A DNA stretch of 64,000 bases, taken from NCBI GenBank assembly GCA_021775805.1, contig JAJFHD010000089.1:1-64000 (forward strand), read 5' to 3'. Source of the stretch: Alphaproteobacteria bacterium. GTDB lineage: Bacteria; Pseudomonadota; Alphaproteobacteria; Rhizobiales; JAJFHC01. Under the pieces are notes generated by a model. The model saw only the letters and a program-made list of their open reading frames with translations. It ran no database searches and was not told the DNA's origin. Both the position numbers and the translations under genes were made by a program. This document shows positions 1-7,644 of this stretch, piece after piece (position 1 is the first letter of the stretch; each line of letters starts with the position of its first letter).

Positions 1-279
1 GACGCCCATGATGTCGGCTTCTTTCATGATCAGCAGGTCTTCGCCGTTGATCTTGACTTCAGTGCCGGACCATTTGCCGAAAAGGACTTTGTCGCCCTTC
101 GAGACATCAAGCGGGCTGATGGCTCCATCTTCGCCTTTGGCACCAGGGCCGGTTGAAACGATTTCACCCTGGGATGGCTTTTCTTGAGCCGTTTCGGGAA
201 TGATGATCCCGCCAGCGGTTTTCGTGTCTTCTTCGACGCGACGTACAAGCACGCGGTCGTGGAGAGGACGGAAATTCAT
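1..279 (-). CDS. groES: Co-chaperonin GroES (3' end cut off by window edge)
   Basis: This is the small 10 kDa co-chaperonin that caps the GroEL folding chamber in the cytoplasm. The 93 visible codons begin [14 protein letters not shown], the family's N-terminal strand. They continue through the mobile-loop region ([15 protein letters not shown], about residues 22-36) and a [10 protein letters not shown] strand, and end [12 protein letters not shown]. The family is usually 95-104 residues, so only the last few residues and the stop lie outside. The ATG at 279-277 has a GAGGAG ribosome site 8 bases upstream. groEL would be expected just beyond position 1. A CIRCE element and a promoter lie directly upstream, so heat-shock control by HrcA is expected. 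Confidence 0.97.
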   Translation of the reverse strand, partial: MNFRPLHDRVLVRRVEEDTKTAGGIIIPETAQEKPSQGEIVSTGPGAKGEDGAISPLDVSKGDKVLFGKWSGTEVKINGEDLLIMKEADIMGV

Positions 280-366
280 GTCTGATTTCTCCTCAGTACA
301 TATGTTGGTTAGGTTGGTTTTCATTTCCTCTTGATTTGGGACGATAAATCCAAAATCTAAGGTGTG

Positions 367-393
367 TTAGCACTCATTGACAGCGAGTGCTAA
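367..393 (-). promoter_or_regulatory. CIRCE operator (HrcA binding site) of groES
   Basis: The sequence shows a perfect inverted repeat, TTAGCACTC, nine bases, GAGTGCTAA, identical to the CIRCE consensus. It lies about 90 bases upstream of the groES start and just downstream of the predicted -10 box. HrcA bound here would block transcription until heat or unfolded protein titrates GroEL. Confidence 0.97.
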
Positions 394-405
394 CAACTGT
401 GGTGG

Positions 406-434
406 GATGTATGAAAAACTGCGGAAAATGTCAA
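406..434 (-). promoter_or_regulatory. Predicted groES(L) promoter
   Basis: Read on the minus strand, a perfect -35 box TTGACA (434-429) is followed after 17 bases by TACATC (411-406) as a weak -10. The predicted transcription start near 399 would place the CIRCE element in the first bases of the transcript, as in other HrcA-controlled groESL operons. The -10 is poor, so the exact start is uncertain. Confidence 0.6.
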
Positions 435-493
435 GCGAATCGTGGAAGAAATTTTCCAGACAAGGTTAACAGCCGCTAACTTTTTGCACCGTG

Positions 494-1942
494 TCAGGCG
501 GCACCGGCCGCCCAGCTCTGCCGCTTGCGGTATATTGTGGACGGGTTGACGTCCAGTTTTGCCGCAGCCTGGACGATGTTCCCGCCACACGAGGCAATGG
601 CCGATTCAATAATGTCACGCTCCTGCTCCCATAGCGGGCGTACAGTTCCCGAGCCGGCAGGGACGGCGGCGAGAGGGGGCGTGCGGCTGTTGCGACCGGT
701 TGGAAACGCGATCACCTGATCACCGTCGTTCGCTGTCTCGGAAATGCGGCTGCCATGGGCAAGCGCCAGAGCGAGCATGGGACCGGTAACCACTTCGTCG
801 TCATTCATGACCACCACATTGCGAAGCACGTTGAGAAGCTCACGAACATTCCCCGGCCAGTGAAAATTGCCGATCAGTGCCAGTGCACTCTCGTCGATCG
901 AATGAAACCGCCGCCCTTCTTCACGCGCAATCGAGGGCAGCGTGTACTCTGCGATGGCAACGGCATCGCCATGACGATCGCGCAGAGGCGGCAGGACAAT
1001 CGGCAATACATGCAGGCGGTAGAACAGATCGGCGCGAAACTGGCCCGATTGCACGGCCTCTTGTGGCGACTTGTTGGTGGCGCAGACAAACCGCACGTCG
1101 ACCTTCCGGGCCAGGTTGCCGCCGACCTTCGTCACTGTACCGGTCTGGATGAACCGAAGTAGCTTTGCCTGAAGCGATAGATCCATTTCACAGATCTCAT
1201 CGAGGAACAGTGTGCCGCCATCCGCCGACTGGGCGGCCCCGTCGCGGTCGTTGGACGCGCCGGTGAACGCGCCTTTTTCGTGACCGAAAATTTCACTTTC
1301 CATGAGGTCGCGCGGAATCGCCGAGCAGTTGAGGGAAATCATCGGTCCTTGCGCGCGCGGGCTGAGGGCGTGAATCGCCTCGGCACACAATTCCTTGCCG
1401 GTGCCGCTCTCTCCCTGGATGAATACGCTCGCCGTGGAAGACGCCGCCTTCTGGATGGTGCGGTAGACCGTTCCCATGACAACCGATTCGCCGATGAACG
1501 CCTGAAACGACGTTCCCGAGTTTTCTCGAACCTGTTCTGGCAGGCCGCCGCGTTCGGAAGCGGAGGCGGCCATGGCGATCTCCAGCGCTTCCCGCAAACG
1601 GGAATCCGACACCGGTTTGACAATAAAGTCATCCGCCCCACGCCGCATGGCGTCGACCGCCAGGTTGACCGACGCATTTGACGTGACGGCGATGATAGTA
1701 GGCCCGGGGGGCGCCGACAGGGTTTGCAGCGTGTCGAATGGATTGCCCTCGGCCTCGTCCAGATCGACGATGATCAGGTTGACGGGTTCGAAGTGCTGGC
1801 CGGCGGAGGTTGCTTCGCAAAGGACCGGTTTGCAACCGGGTAGAGCTGCACACACACGGGCAATCTGGCGGCGGAAGGCGCCGTCGCTGCCTGTCACAAG
1901 AACCCGTCCGTTAGCTGTTGTGGAATGCGAACAATGATCCAC
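494..1942 (-). CDS. Sigma-54-dependent response regulator, NtrC/LuxO type
   Basis: This is a cytoplasmic activator of sigma-54 RNA polymerase, 482 residues. A receiver domain fills residues 12-120, with a candidate phospho-acceptor Asp60 (IIVD), Thr87 and Lys109 (FIVKP). The N-terminal acidic pair of classical receivers is reduced to GSDG, so phosphorylation may be weak or absent. The AAA+ domain has Walker A GESGTGKE (177-184), the sigma-54 contact motif GAFTGA (224-229) and Walker B GGTLFLDEI. A Fis-type helix-turn-helix ends the protein (ASCGGNIVQAAAKLDV), with a LuxO-like PSTIYRK recognition helix. The start is GTG with AAAGGGG 8 bases upstream. No cognate histidine kinase is adjacent. 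FlbD, the flagellar regulator, was considered, but the HTH is more LuxO-like. Confidence 0.9.
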   Translation of the reverse strand: MDHCSHSTTANGRVLVTGSDGAFRRQIARVCAALPGCKPVLCEATSAGQHFEPVNLIIVDLDEAEGNPFDTLQTLSAPPGPTIIAVTSNASVNLAVDAMRRGADDFIVKPVSDSRLREALEIAMAASASERGGLPEQVRENSGTSFQAFIGESVVMGTVYRTIQKAASSTASVFIQGESGTGKELCAEAIHALSPRAQGPMISLNCSAIPRDLMESEIFGHEKGAFTGASNDRDGAAQSADGGTLFLDEICEMDLSLQAKLLRFIQTGTVTKVGGNLARKVDVRFVCATNKSPQEAVQSGQFRADLFYRLHVLPIVLPPLRDRHGDAVAIAEYTLPSIAREEGRRFHSIDESALALIGNFHWPGNVRELLNVLRNVVVMNDDEVVTGPMLALALAHGSRISETANDGDQVIAFPTGRNSRTPPLAAVPAGSGTVRPLWEQERDIIESAIASCGGNIVQAAAKLDVNPSTIYRKRQSWAAGAA

Positions 1943-2225
1943 GCATCGGCCCCTTTGATAATTCCCGATGGATTGAGTGCCTTAGGCGGCACGACGGAAC
2001 GATGATTGGCAGAACAGGGTAAACAAAGATTTAGCAAACCGGCGGTCTGCCGGGCAGCACCTCAATTTTCCGGGATTTCACGACACATTATGCCGCGATT
2101 TCCGATGCCTGGCCACAACGCCGCGGGGCTACCGGGAGCGTGTTAACGAAAAATCAAGGTTAACGAATTGTCAACATCTTGCCGCGACTCTGTGGGCGAG
2201 GCAGTTGTCCGGGGAACAGCAGCGA

Positions 2226-3566
2226 ATGAAGCATGAATCATGGCTCAGAAACGAGACGCCAGTGAAGCAGGCCGTGCGCCGTGCCGGAAGCCGTGAAGGG
2301 TTTGGAGAAACCGCCGGAATGAAGAACGTGGGTAATGTGGTCGTGACGATCGTCGTCGCCGTCGTGGTCTGCCTCGTGGGAATACTATTGTATCGCCTCG
2401 CCGGATTCTCTCGTGTTGAAGCTGGTCTGACGGTCGTGTGCCTGATTCTGGGAGCCGCCCAGATCGTCAACATGATCGAGCGCGGCAGGAGCGTTCCCGA
2501 TCTGGAGCCGCTGCGCGAGCAGGTGTCCGATCTTTCCCAAACCTTCATTGTCCAGGCCCGTGACATCGAAAAGGTTCGCGCGGAACTCGATGCTCTCAGC
2601 GAAGAGCACAGGCAGGATTCCGGCAGCCGCAATGACCAGATGGCATCCCAGATGGGCATGCTCGAGACCCTGGTCAAACAGCTTGCCGAAGGTGTGGAGC
2701 ACAGACGCGCGGAACCCGGTGAGCGCGACGACGACGACTTCATGCTGGTCGATCTTGAAGAAGCCAACGCGACTGCAATCGAAGACGCAGCGCTTCTGTC
2801 GAAAATCAGAAAGTCACTGGATGAGAACCGGGTCGACCTCTATCTCCAGCCCATCGTAACCCTGCCGCAGCGCAAGACCCGCTATTATGAAGGTCTGTCG
2901 CGACTGCGGTCTGCCGACGGTGAGATCATTCTGCCTTCTGACTACCTCAAGGTCGCCGAAAATGCCGGCATGATGCCGATCATCGACAACCTCTTGCTGT
3001 TCCGCTGTGTCCAGGTTGTGCGCAGAATGGTTGAGCGGAACCGCGAAATCGGCGTGTTCTGCAACATCTCCCCCCATTCTCTGCTGGATGCCGAGTTCTT
3101 CTCGCAGTTTGTCGAATTCATGCAGCACAACACCGACCTGAAAGATTCCCTGGTCTTCGAATTCGCCCAGCGCATGGTCGATGCGTTTGGTCCGCTGGAA
3201 CTGGAAAGCCTGGATGCGCTCAGAGAACTCGGGTTTTCGTTTTCCATGGACCGTGTCACCAATCTCGATATCAACGCCGAAGCGCTCGAAGCCAAAGGTT
3301 TCAGGTATGTGAAGGTGGATTGCGAGTTGCTCCTCAACCGGGAACGTTCCGCCGGTGCGCAGATTCATCCCGCAGATTTGAGTGAACTTCTCAAGCGCCG
3401 AGATCTCGAACTCATCGTGGAAAAGGTCGAATCGGAGAAATCGATTGTCGATCTTCTGGATTACGGCATCAATTTCGCGCAAGGCTATCTGTTTGCCGAG
3501 CCGCGCCCGGTCCGCAGCGAGGTGCTGAGCACACCTGTTGCCGGCCTCACCGGCACATTTGGCTGA
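2226..3566 (+). CDS. tipF: TipF-like membrane protein with degenerate EAL domain
   Basis: This is a membrane-anchored c-di-GMP receptor-type protein of about 446 residues. There are two membrane segments (about residues 37-57 and 64-82), a coiled-coil-like stretch (about 92-150) and a C-terminal EAL domain (about 195-440). This is the layout and length of Caulobacter TipF, which helps place the flagellum. The EAL motif reads YYEGL. The Asn (CNISPHSL), the Glu of FEFAQR, the VKVD lysine and aspartate and EKVES are kept, but the DDFGTG loop is MDRVTN, which loses a metal-binding aspartate. I infer binding rather than hydrolysis of c-di-GMP. Other in-frame starts exist: TTG at 2205 and ATG at 2319. 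The symbol rests on architecture and neighbouring cheY/cheZ. Confidence 0.75.
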   Translation: MKHESWLRNETPVKQAVRRAGSREGFGETAGMKNVGNVVVTIVVAVVVCLVGILLYRLAGFSRVEAGLTVVCLILGAAQIVNMIERGRSVPDLEPLREQVSDLSQTFIVQARDIEKVRAELDALSEEHRQDSGSRNDQMASQMGMLETLVKQLAEGVEHRRAEPGERDDDDFMLVDLEEANATAIEDAALLSKIRKSLDENRVDLYLQPIVTLPQRKTRYYEGLSRLRSADGEIILPSDYLKVAENAGMMPIIDNLLLFRCVQVVRRMVERNREIGVFCNISPHSLLDAEFFSQFVEFMQHNTDLKDSLVFEFAQRMVDAFGPLELESLDALRELGFSFSMDRVTNLDINAEALEAKGFRYVKVDCELLLNRERSAGAQIHPADLSELLKRRDLELIVEKVESEKSIVDLLDYGINFAQGYLFAEPRPVRSEVLSTPVAGLTGTFG

Positions 3567-3671
3567 GGGGCGGCTGTCAGGCCTTCAAACTTCGGCGGGA
3601 CCGGTTCCAGGTGTATTGACCGATCGGTTGCATCCGTCTAGTCAGTCGTCTTCTTTGTCTGGAGACGATGG

Positions 3672-4544
3672 ATGGAATTGCTCGACAATGCCGAACCCGT
3701 TCTGAAGCAGTACAAGGGCCTGCTGTGCGACATCTGGGGTGTCGTGCACAATGGTGTTGATGTTTTTCCCAGTGCGGTCGGAGCTCTTGAGGCGTATAGA
3801 CGTTCGGGCGGCTGTGTTGCTCTCATTACCAACGCGCCGCGACCTTCCGAAAGCGTAAGAGCCCAGTTGGAACATATTGGCGTGCCGGAAACAGCCTGGG
3901 ACGTCATCGTGACGTCGGGCGATGCCATCCGGGCGTTGTTGAAACGCCATCCCGGTTCCCGCTTCTTTCATCTCGGTCCGGACCGCGATCGTGCATTGAT
4001 CGAAGGCCTCGACCTCGAACTCGTCAATCTGGCACGGGCGGAGTATGTCCTGTGCACCGGGCTTTACGACGACGAAACCGAAACACCGGAGGATTACACC
4101 AGTATTCTGGGCAAGATGGTCGACAGGCAGATCACGATGTATTGCGCCAATCCCGATAAGGTGGTGCATCGTGGTGAGAGGTTGATTTATTGTGCCGGGG
4201 CGGTCGCGGACCGCTATCGCGAGATGGGCGGGCGCGTCATCCTGGCGGGAAAGCCGCATGCCCCGATCTATCGCCTGGTGTTCGAGCGGCTTGAAGAAAC
4301 ATCCGGGGCACGCCTCGCATCGTCCCAGTTGCTGGCAATCGGCGACAGCGTTGCGACAGATCTGTCGGGTGCTGCGGCGGCGGGGCTCGATACCCTTTTT
4401 ATTTCCGGCGGTATCCACGGGCACGAAGTCGGGTCCACCCTCGACCAGCCTGAAGAAGCGATACTGTCGGGATTTCTTGAAACACTGTTTCATGAATTGC
4501 CCAGCCTTCGTCTCGTCGGCGTGCAGCCGCGCTTGTCGTGGTAG
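3672..4544 (+). CDS. HAD-superfamily hydrolase, subclass IIA (TIGR01459-like)
   Basis: This is a 290-residue cytoplasmic HAD phosphatase-like protein. Motif I is LCDIWGVVHNG with the nucleophile Asp20. Motif II is LITNAPRP, and the C-terminal motifs are GKPHAPIY (lysine) and GDSVATDLSGA (metal-binding aspartate). The W-G-V after the nucleophile is typical of an alphaproteobacterial NagD-like subgroup of unknown substrate that often sits near ribF, as here (ribF starts 2 kb away). ATG at 3672 is preceded by CTGGAG with 6-base spacing. It is convergent with the cheZ-like gene, sharing the 84 bases between their stops. Confidence 0.88.
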   Translation: MELLDNAEPVLKQYKGLLCDIWGVVHNGVDVFPSAVGALEAYRRSGGCVALITNAPRPSESVRAQLEHIGVPETAWDVIVTSGDAIRALLKRHPGSRFFHLGPDRDRALIEGLDLELVNLARAEYVLCTGLYDDETETPEDYTSILGKMVDRQITMYCANPDKVVHRGERLIYCAGAVADRYREMGGRVILAGKPHAPIYRLVFERLEETSGARLASSQLLAIGDSVATDLSGAAAAGLDTLFISGGIHGHEVGSTLDQPEEAILSGFLETLFHELPSLRLVGVQPRLSW

Positions 4545-4568
4545 CGCTGTCTCGATCGGATCCGGAGC

Positions 4569-4597
4569 AAAAAAAGCGGGCGGGAAAAATCCCGCCC
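4569..4597 (-). terminator. Rho-independent terminator of the cheZ-like gene
   Basis: An 8-bp perfect stem (GGGCGGGA 4578-4585, TCCCGCCC 4590-4597) with an AAAA loop is followed, read on the minus strand, by a run of seven T. It lies 32 bases beyond the stop of the cheZ-like gene. On the plus strand there is no T run, so it is unlikely to terminate the HAD gene efficiently. Confidence 0.85.
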
Positions 4598-4628
4598 CGT
4601 CAGTTGTGTTGCTCTGGAAATGTTTTTA

Positions 4629-5285
4629 TTAGGTTTTGATTCTGATGACGTTGCTGGTTTCACCGCATTCGAAAACGTTGTCCGCGAGGTCCTGAGAGAT
4701 AGCGTCTTTGGCCGACTGGGGGCCATTCATCAGTGGGTCGCCGGATTTCACGGTAGGTTTGAGATGTGCGCCGCCCTGGCCGTTGATGACATCTGTAACG
4801 TATTTGATGTGTTCGCTGATATGGCCCAACGTTTCCGCCACCCGGCTTATGCGTTGACCCGTCATATCCTGGAAGCAGCAGGCCTCGAATATTGACACGA
4901 CCGCGTTGTCGACGGTCTGGCGGTAGTCTTCCAGATCGTCGGGATCGGCCGACATGATGGTTTCCGCAGAATCCAGTATCGACTGGGTTGCCGATTCGGT
5001 CGACGCGACAACTTCACGAAGGTCCTCATCGGCTTTTGGAATTGATTCAAACGTCAGCTCCTTGGGCGGCAACTCGCCCAGCTCGATCTGCGTCTTTTCG
5101 ATGTGCCGTGTGATAGCACGGACTTCCGTGCTGAGATCGTCGTCTTGTTCATCGACAATGGTTTGCAGGGAGGCCACCATGTGCTTGGCGAGGCTCAGGA
5201 GTTCGACGAGAGAAATCTCACCGTCGTTGTCTTGATTGATACACTCGACAATTTCGTCGATACGTTCAGAACTCACATCACTCAC
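4629..5285 (-). CDS. cheZ: CheZ-like CheY phosphatase with N-terminal EF-hand-like loop
   Basis: This is a probable cytoplasmic phosphatase for CheY-P, 218 residues. The diagnostic motif is FEACCFQDMTGQRI. Its Asp140 and Gln144 match the DLTGQ catalytic Asp/Gln of enterobacterial CheZ. The rest is acidic, mostly helical and predicted coiled-coil, as in CheZ. Unusually, residues 17-28 read NQDNDGEISLVE, which fits a 12-residue calcium-binding EF-hand loop (N1, D3, D5, G6, I8, E12). Start choice is uncertain: GTG at 5285 has GGGGA 8 bases upstream, while the frame stays open to a TTG at 5312. The cheY gene lies 100 bases upstream on the same strand, so the two are probably co-transcribed, ending at a strong terminator. 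Confidence 0.82.
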   Translation of the reverse strand: MSDVSSERIDEIVECINQDNDGEISLVELLSLAKHMVASLQTIVDEQDDDLSTEVRAITRHIEKTQIELGELPPKELTFESIPKADEDLREVVASTESATQSILDSAETIMSADPDDLEDYRQTVDNAVVSIFEACCFQDMTGQRISRVAETLGHISEHIKYVTDVINGQGGAHLKPTVKSGDPLMNGPQSAKDAISQDLADNVFECGETSNVIRIKT

Positions 5286-5389
5286 GGTGTCATTCCCCAA
5301 ACGAACCAGCAAACCACTCTTGCCGCTAATTGAACCGATCTTTGTTCAATTGGCCATCACGTCATCATTGTTGCCAATGTGACCGTCAA

Positions 5390-5773
5390 TTATGAACTGA
5401 AAACCGATTCGATTTTGCTTTGCAGCGTCGTCGCGTTGAAGGGCTTGACGATGTAGTTGTTGGCGCCCGCCTTCTTAGCCGCAATGACATTTTCGGTCTT
5501 GGCTTCAGCGGTCACCATGATGAAAGGCGTGTGCGAAAGATTTTCATCGCCACGGACTTCCTGCAGCAGGTCGTAACCTGTCATCGGTTCCATGTTCCAG
5601 TCTGAAATCACCAGACCGTAACGCCGTTCTTTCAACCGGCCGAGAGCTTCTTGCCCGTCATTGGCTTCATCGATGTCGGAAAATCCGAGTTGGCGAAGAA
5701 GATTTGTGATTATGCGTACCATTGTCTTGTAGTCGTCGACCACAAGCACCGGCATGGAACTATCAACAGCCAT
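5390..5773 (-). CDS. cheY: Chemotaxis response regulator CheY
   Basis: This is a single-domain receiver of 127 residues that would carry the phosphoryl signal to the flagellar motor. Key residues are all present: acidic pair Asp13-Asp14 (LVVDDYKTM), phospho-acceptor Asp58 (VISDWNMEP), Thr88 and Lys110 (NNYIVKPF). The SDWNMEPMTG stretch is typical of true CheY proteins. ATG at 5773 is chosen because residues before it in the open frame do not resemble a receiver and a GGGGGT site lies about 10 bases upstream. It is the first gene of a pair with the CheZ-like gene. No cheA or receptor gene is in the window. Confidence 0.92.
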   Translation of the reverse strand: MAVDSSMPVLVVDDYKTMVRIITNLLRQLGFSDIDEANDGQEALGRLKERRYGLVISDWNMEPMTGYDLLQEVRGDENLSHTPFIMVTAEAKTENVIAAKKAGANNYIVKPFNATTLQSKIESVFSS

Positions 5774-6050
5774 ATCCTGTATACCCCCGTCAAATTTACT
5801 CTGATGCCGCCTGAACCCCCAGGCGGAACTCAACTAACCAGGTGATCTCGCCGCTTCTTGGGCTCTGTTGCAGAGTCCCCTACGTCCTCAATCTGGCGCC
5901 AACTTAGGCCAAGGCGTTAAAAATACCGTTAACGCCACACAATTCTGTTTGGCGCTGGTCTAACCGGCGGAAGGTCGGCTTGCTCCTTCGTCGCCAGTCG
6001 AATAGAGTGCGCGGCCAATCGGGCAGCAGATCAACGCAGGGGACGAGTTA

Positions 6051-6482
6051 ATGTCGGCACAACAAGGCTATTTTATCGAAGATCTCGAAGTCGGTATGGC
6101 TGCCACCCACTCAAAGGAAATTACCGACAGCGACATTGCCGCATTTGCCGATGTTTCAGGCGACAACAACCCGATTCATCTCGATGACGAGTACGCGGCA
6201 TCGACGATGTTTGGCGAACGCATCGCCCACGGGATGCTTTCAGCAAGCCTGCTTTCAACCGTGCTGGGCACCATATTGCCTGGTCCCGGTTCGATCTATC
6301 TGTCTCAGACCCTGAAGTTCAAGGCCGCCGTGCGGATCGGCGACACCGTAAATGCAACCGCAACCGTGGCGCAGCTCGACGCCGGCCGGCGCCGCGCAAC
6401 GTTATCTTGTAGTTGCACCGTCGGGGATATAGTCGTTATAGACGGCGAGGCCATCATCATGGTCCCGTCCCGGTCCTCATGA
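6051..6482 (+). CDS. MaoC-like (R)-specific enoyl hydratase
   Basis: This 143-residue cytoplasmic hot-dog-fold protein probably hydrates enoyl-CoA to (R)-3-hydroxyacyl-CoA, as PhaJ does. The hydratase signature is present: Asp38 and His43 in SGDNNPIHLD, followed by GERIAHGML. The length matches single-domain MaoC hydratases. ATG has AGGGGA 8 bases upstream. It is followed 60 bases later by ribF on the same strand. Substrate chain length cannot be read from the sequence. Confidence 0.9.
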   Translation: MSAQQGYFIEDLEVGMAATHSKEITDSDIAAFADVSGDNNPIHLDDEYAASTMFGERIAHGMLSASLLSTVLGTILPGPGSIYLSQTLKFKAAVRIGDTVNATATVAQLDAGRRRATLSCSCTVGDIVVIDGEAIIMVPSRSS

Positions 6483-6543
6483 GCGCGCCTAGACCGATAT
6501 AAGCATCGATACAGACAAACGACGATCTGCCACGGGTAGGGTG

Positions 6544-7542
6544 ATGGAAGTTCTCCATAATGGATCTGGCGGTTCCGGCGCCTGTCGAGACAACGTGCTG
6601 GCGATTGGAAATTTTGACGGGATTCACAGGGGGCACCAGGGTGTTCTCGAGGTTGCACGAAACATCGCCAGCGACAACGGCGTGGCGGTTGCCGCCATGG
6701 TGTTCGAACCCCATCCACGGGCCTTCTTTCAACCCGGTCGCAACCTGTTTCGGCTGACGCCCCTGCCGCTCAAGACTCACCTGATGGATTCTTTGGGTTT
6801 CGACAATCTGGTCGTCATGACATTTGATTCTGCCTTGGCTGCCCTGACCGCTGAAGACTTTATCAGGCAGATCATTGTGTCGGACCTGGGGGTTTCCCAT
6901 GTTGTTGTCGGATACGATTTCCAGTTCGGCAAAGGACGTTCAGGCAATGCGGACACCTTGCGCGATTTTGGCGAGAAACTTGGGTTTGGTGTCACGATTG
7001 TCGATGCTGTAAGCCCGGACACGCCTGAGGAGGCCTATTCTTCCACCGCGATTCGGAATTGTCTGAGGGCCGGTGACCCCGGCGCGGCAGCCGAACGCTT
7101 GGGCTACTGGTGGACGGTTGCGGGCACCGTCATCCCGGGCGACCAGCTCGGGCGCACGCTCGGGTATCCGACCGCGAACATGAGCGTGGACCCGACGTGT
7201 GAATTGAGTCACGGCATTTATGTCGTCAGGATCCGTTTGGCCAAAGACCCGCGCAACAGTGTCTGGAATGGCGTTGCAAGCTATGGCAGGCGGCCGACCT
7301 TCGACAAGGATAATGTCGTCCTCGAGGTTTTCATTTTTGATTTCGATGCCGATATTTACGGCGAAGAACTTTATGTCGAGCTTCTGGATTTCATCCGCCC
7401 GGAGGCGAAGTTTTCCGGGATTGAAGAACTCAAGACCCACATTGCCGAAGACTGTGTCAAAGCCCGGAAATTCCATGAGCGCCTGGAAAGCGAGGGCGAT
7501 CCGATGACCCGGTTCGTGCTGGGCCGGCGGTTTGCGGGCTGA
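6544..7542 (+). CDS. ribF: Bifunctional riboflavin kinase/FAD synthetase
   Basis: It makes FMN from riboflavin and then FAD from FMN and ATP. The N-terminal FAD synthetase domain (about residues 15-180) shows LAIGNFDGIHRGHQGVL, the nucleotidyltransferase HxGH-type site. The C-terminal riboflavin kinase domain (about 185-315) shows GRTLGYPTANM. The length of 332 residues is normal. GTG at 6541 directly precedes ATG 6544 and either could start. A GGTAGGG site overlaps. The gene precedes ileS and lspA, the order seen in many proteobacteria. Confidence 0.96.
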   Translation: MEVLHNGSGGSGACRDNVLAIGNFDGIHRGHQGVLEVARNIASDNGVAVAAMVFEPHPRAFFQPGRNLFRLTPLPLKTHLMDSLGFDNLVVMTFDSALAALTAEDFIRQIIVSDLGVSHVVVGYDFQFGKGRSGNADTLRDFGEKLGFGVTIVDAVSPDTPEEAYSSTAIRNCLRAGDPGAAAERLGYWWTVAGTVIPGDQLGRTLGYPTANMSVDPTCELSHGIYVVRIRLAKDPRNSVWNGVASYGRRPTFDKDNVVLEVFIFDFDADIYGEELYVELLDFIRPEAKFSGIEELKTHIAEDCVKARKFHERLESEGDPMTRFVLGRRFAG

Positions 7543-7644
7543 CCTCGCAACCATCGCAAGAACCTGGCCTGACGACGCTTCGTGACATTGCCGAAAAACC
7601 ACGCTAGAAGACGCCAGATTTCATCCTACCTCCCGGACACCGCC

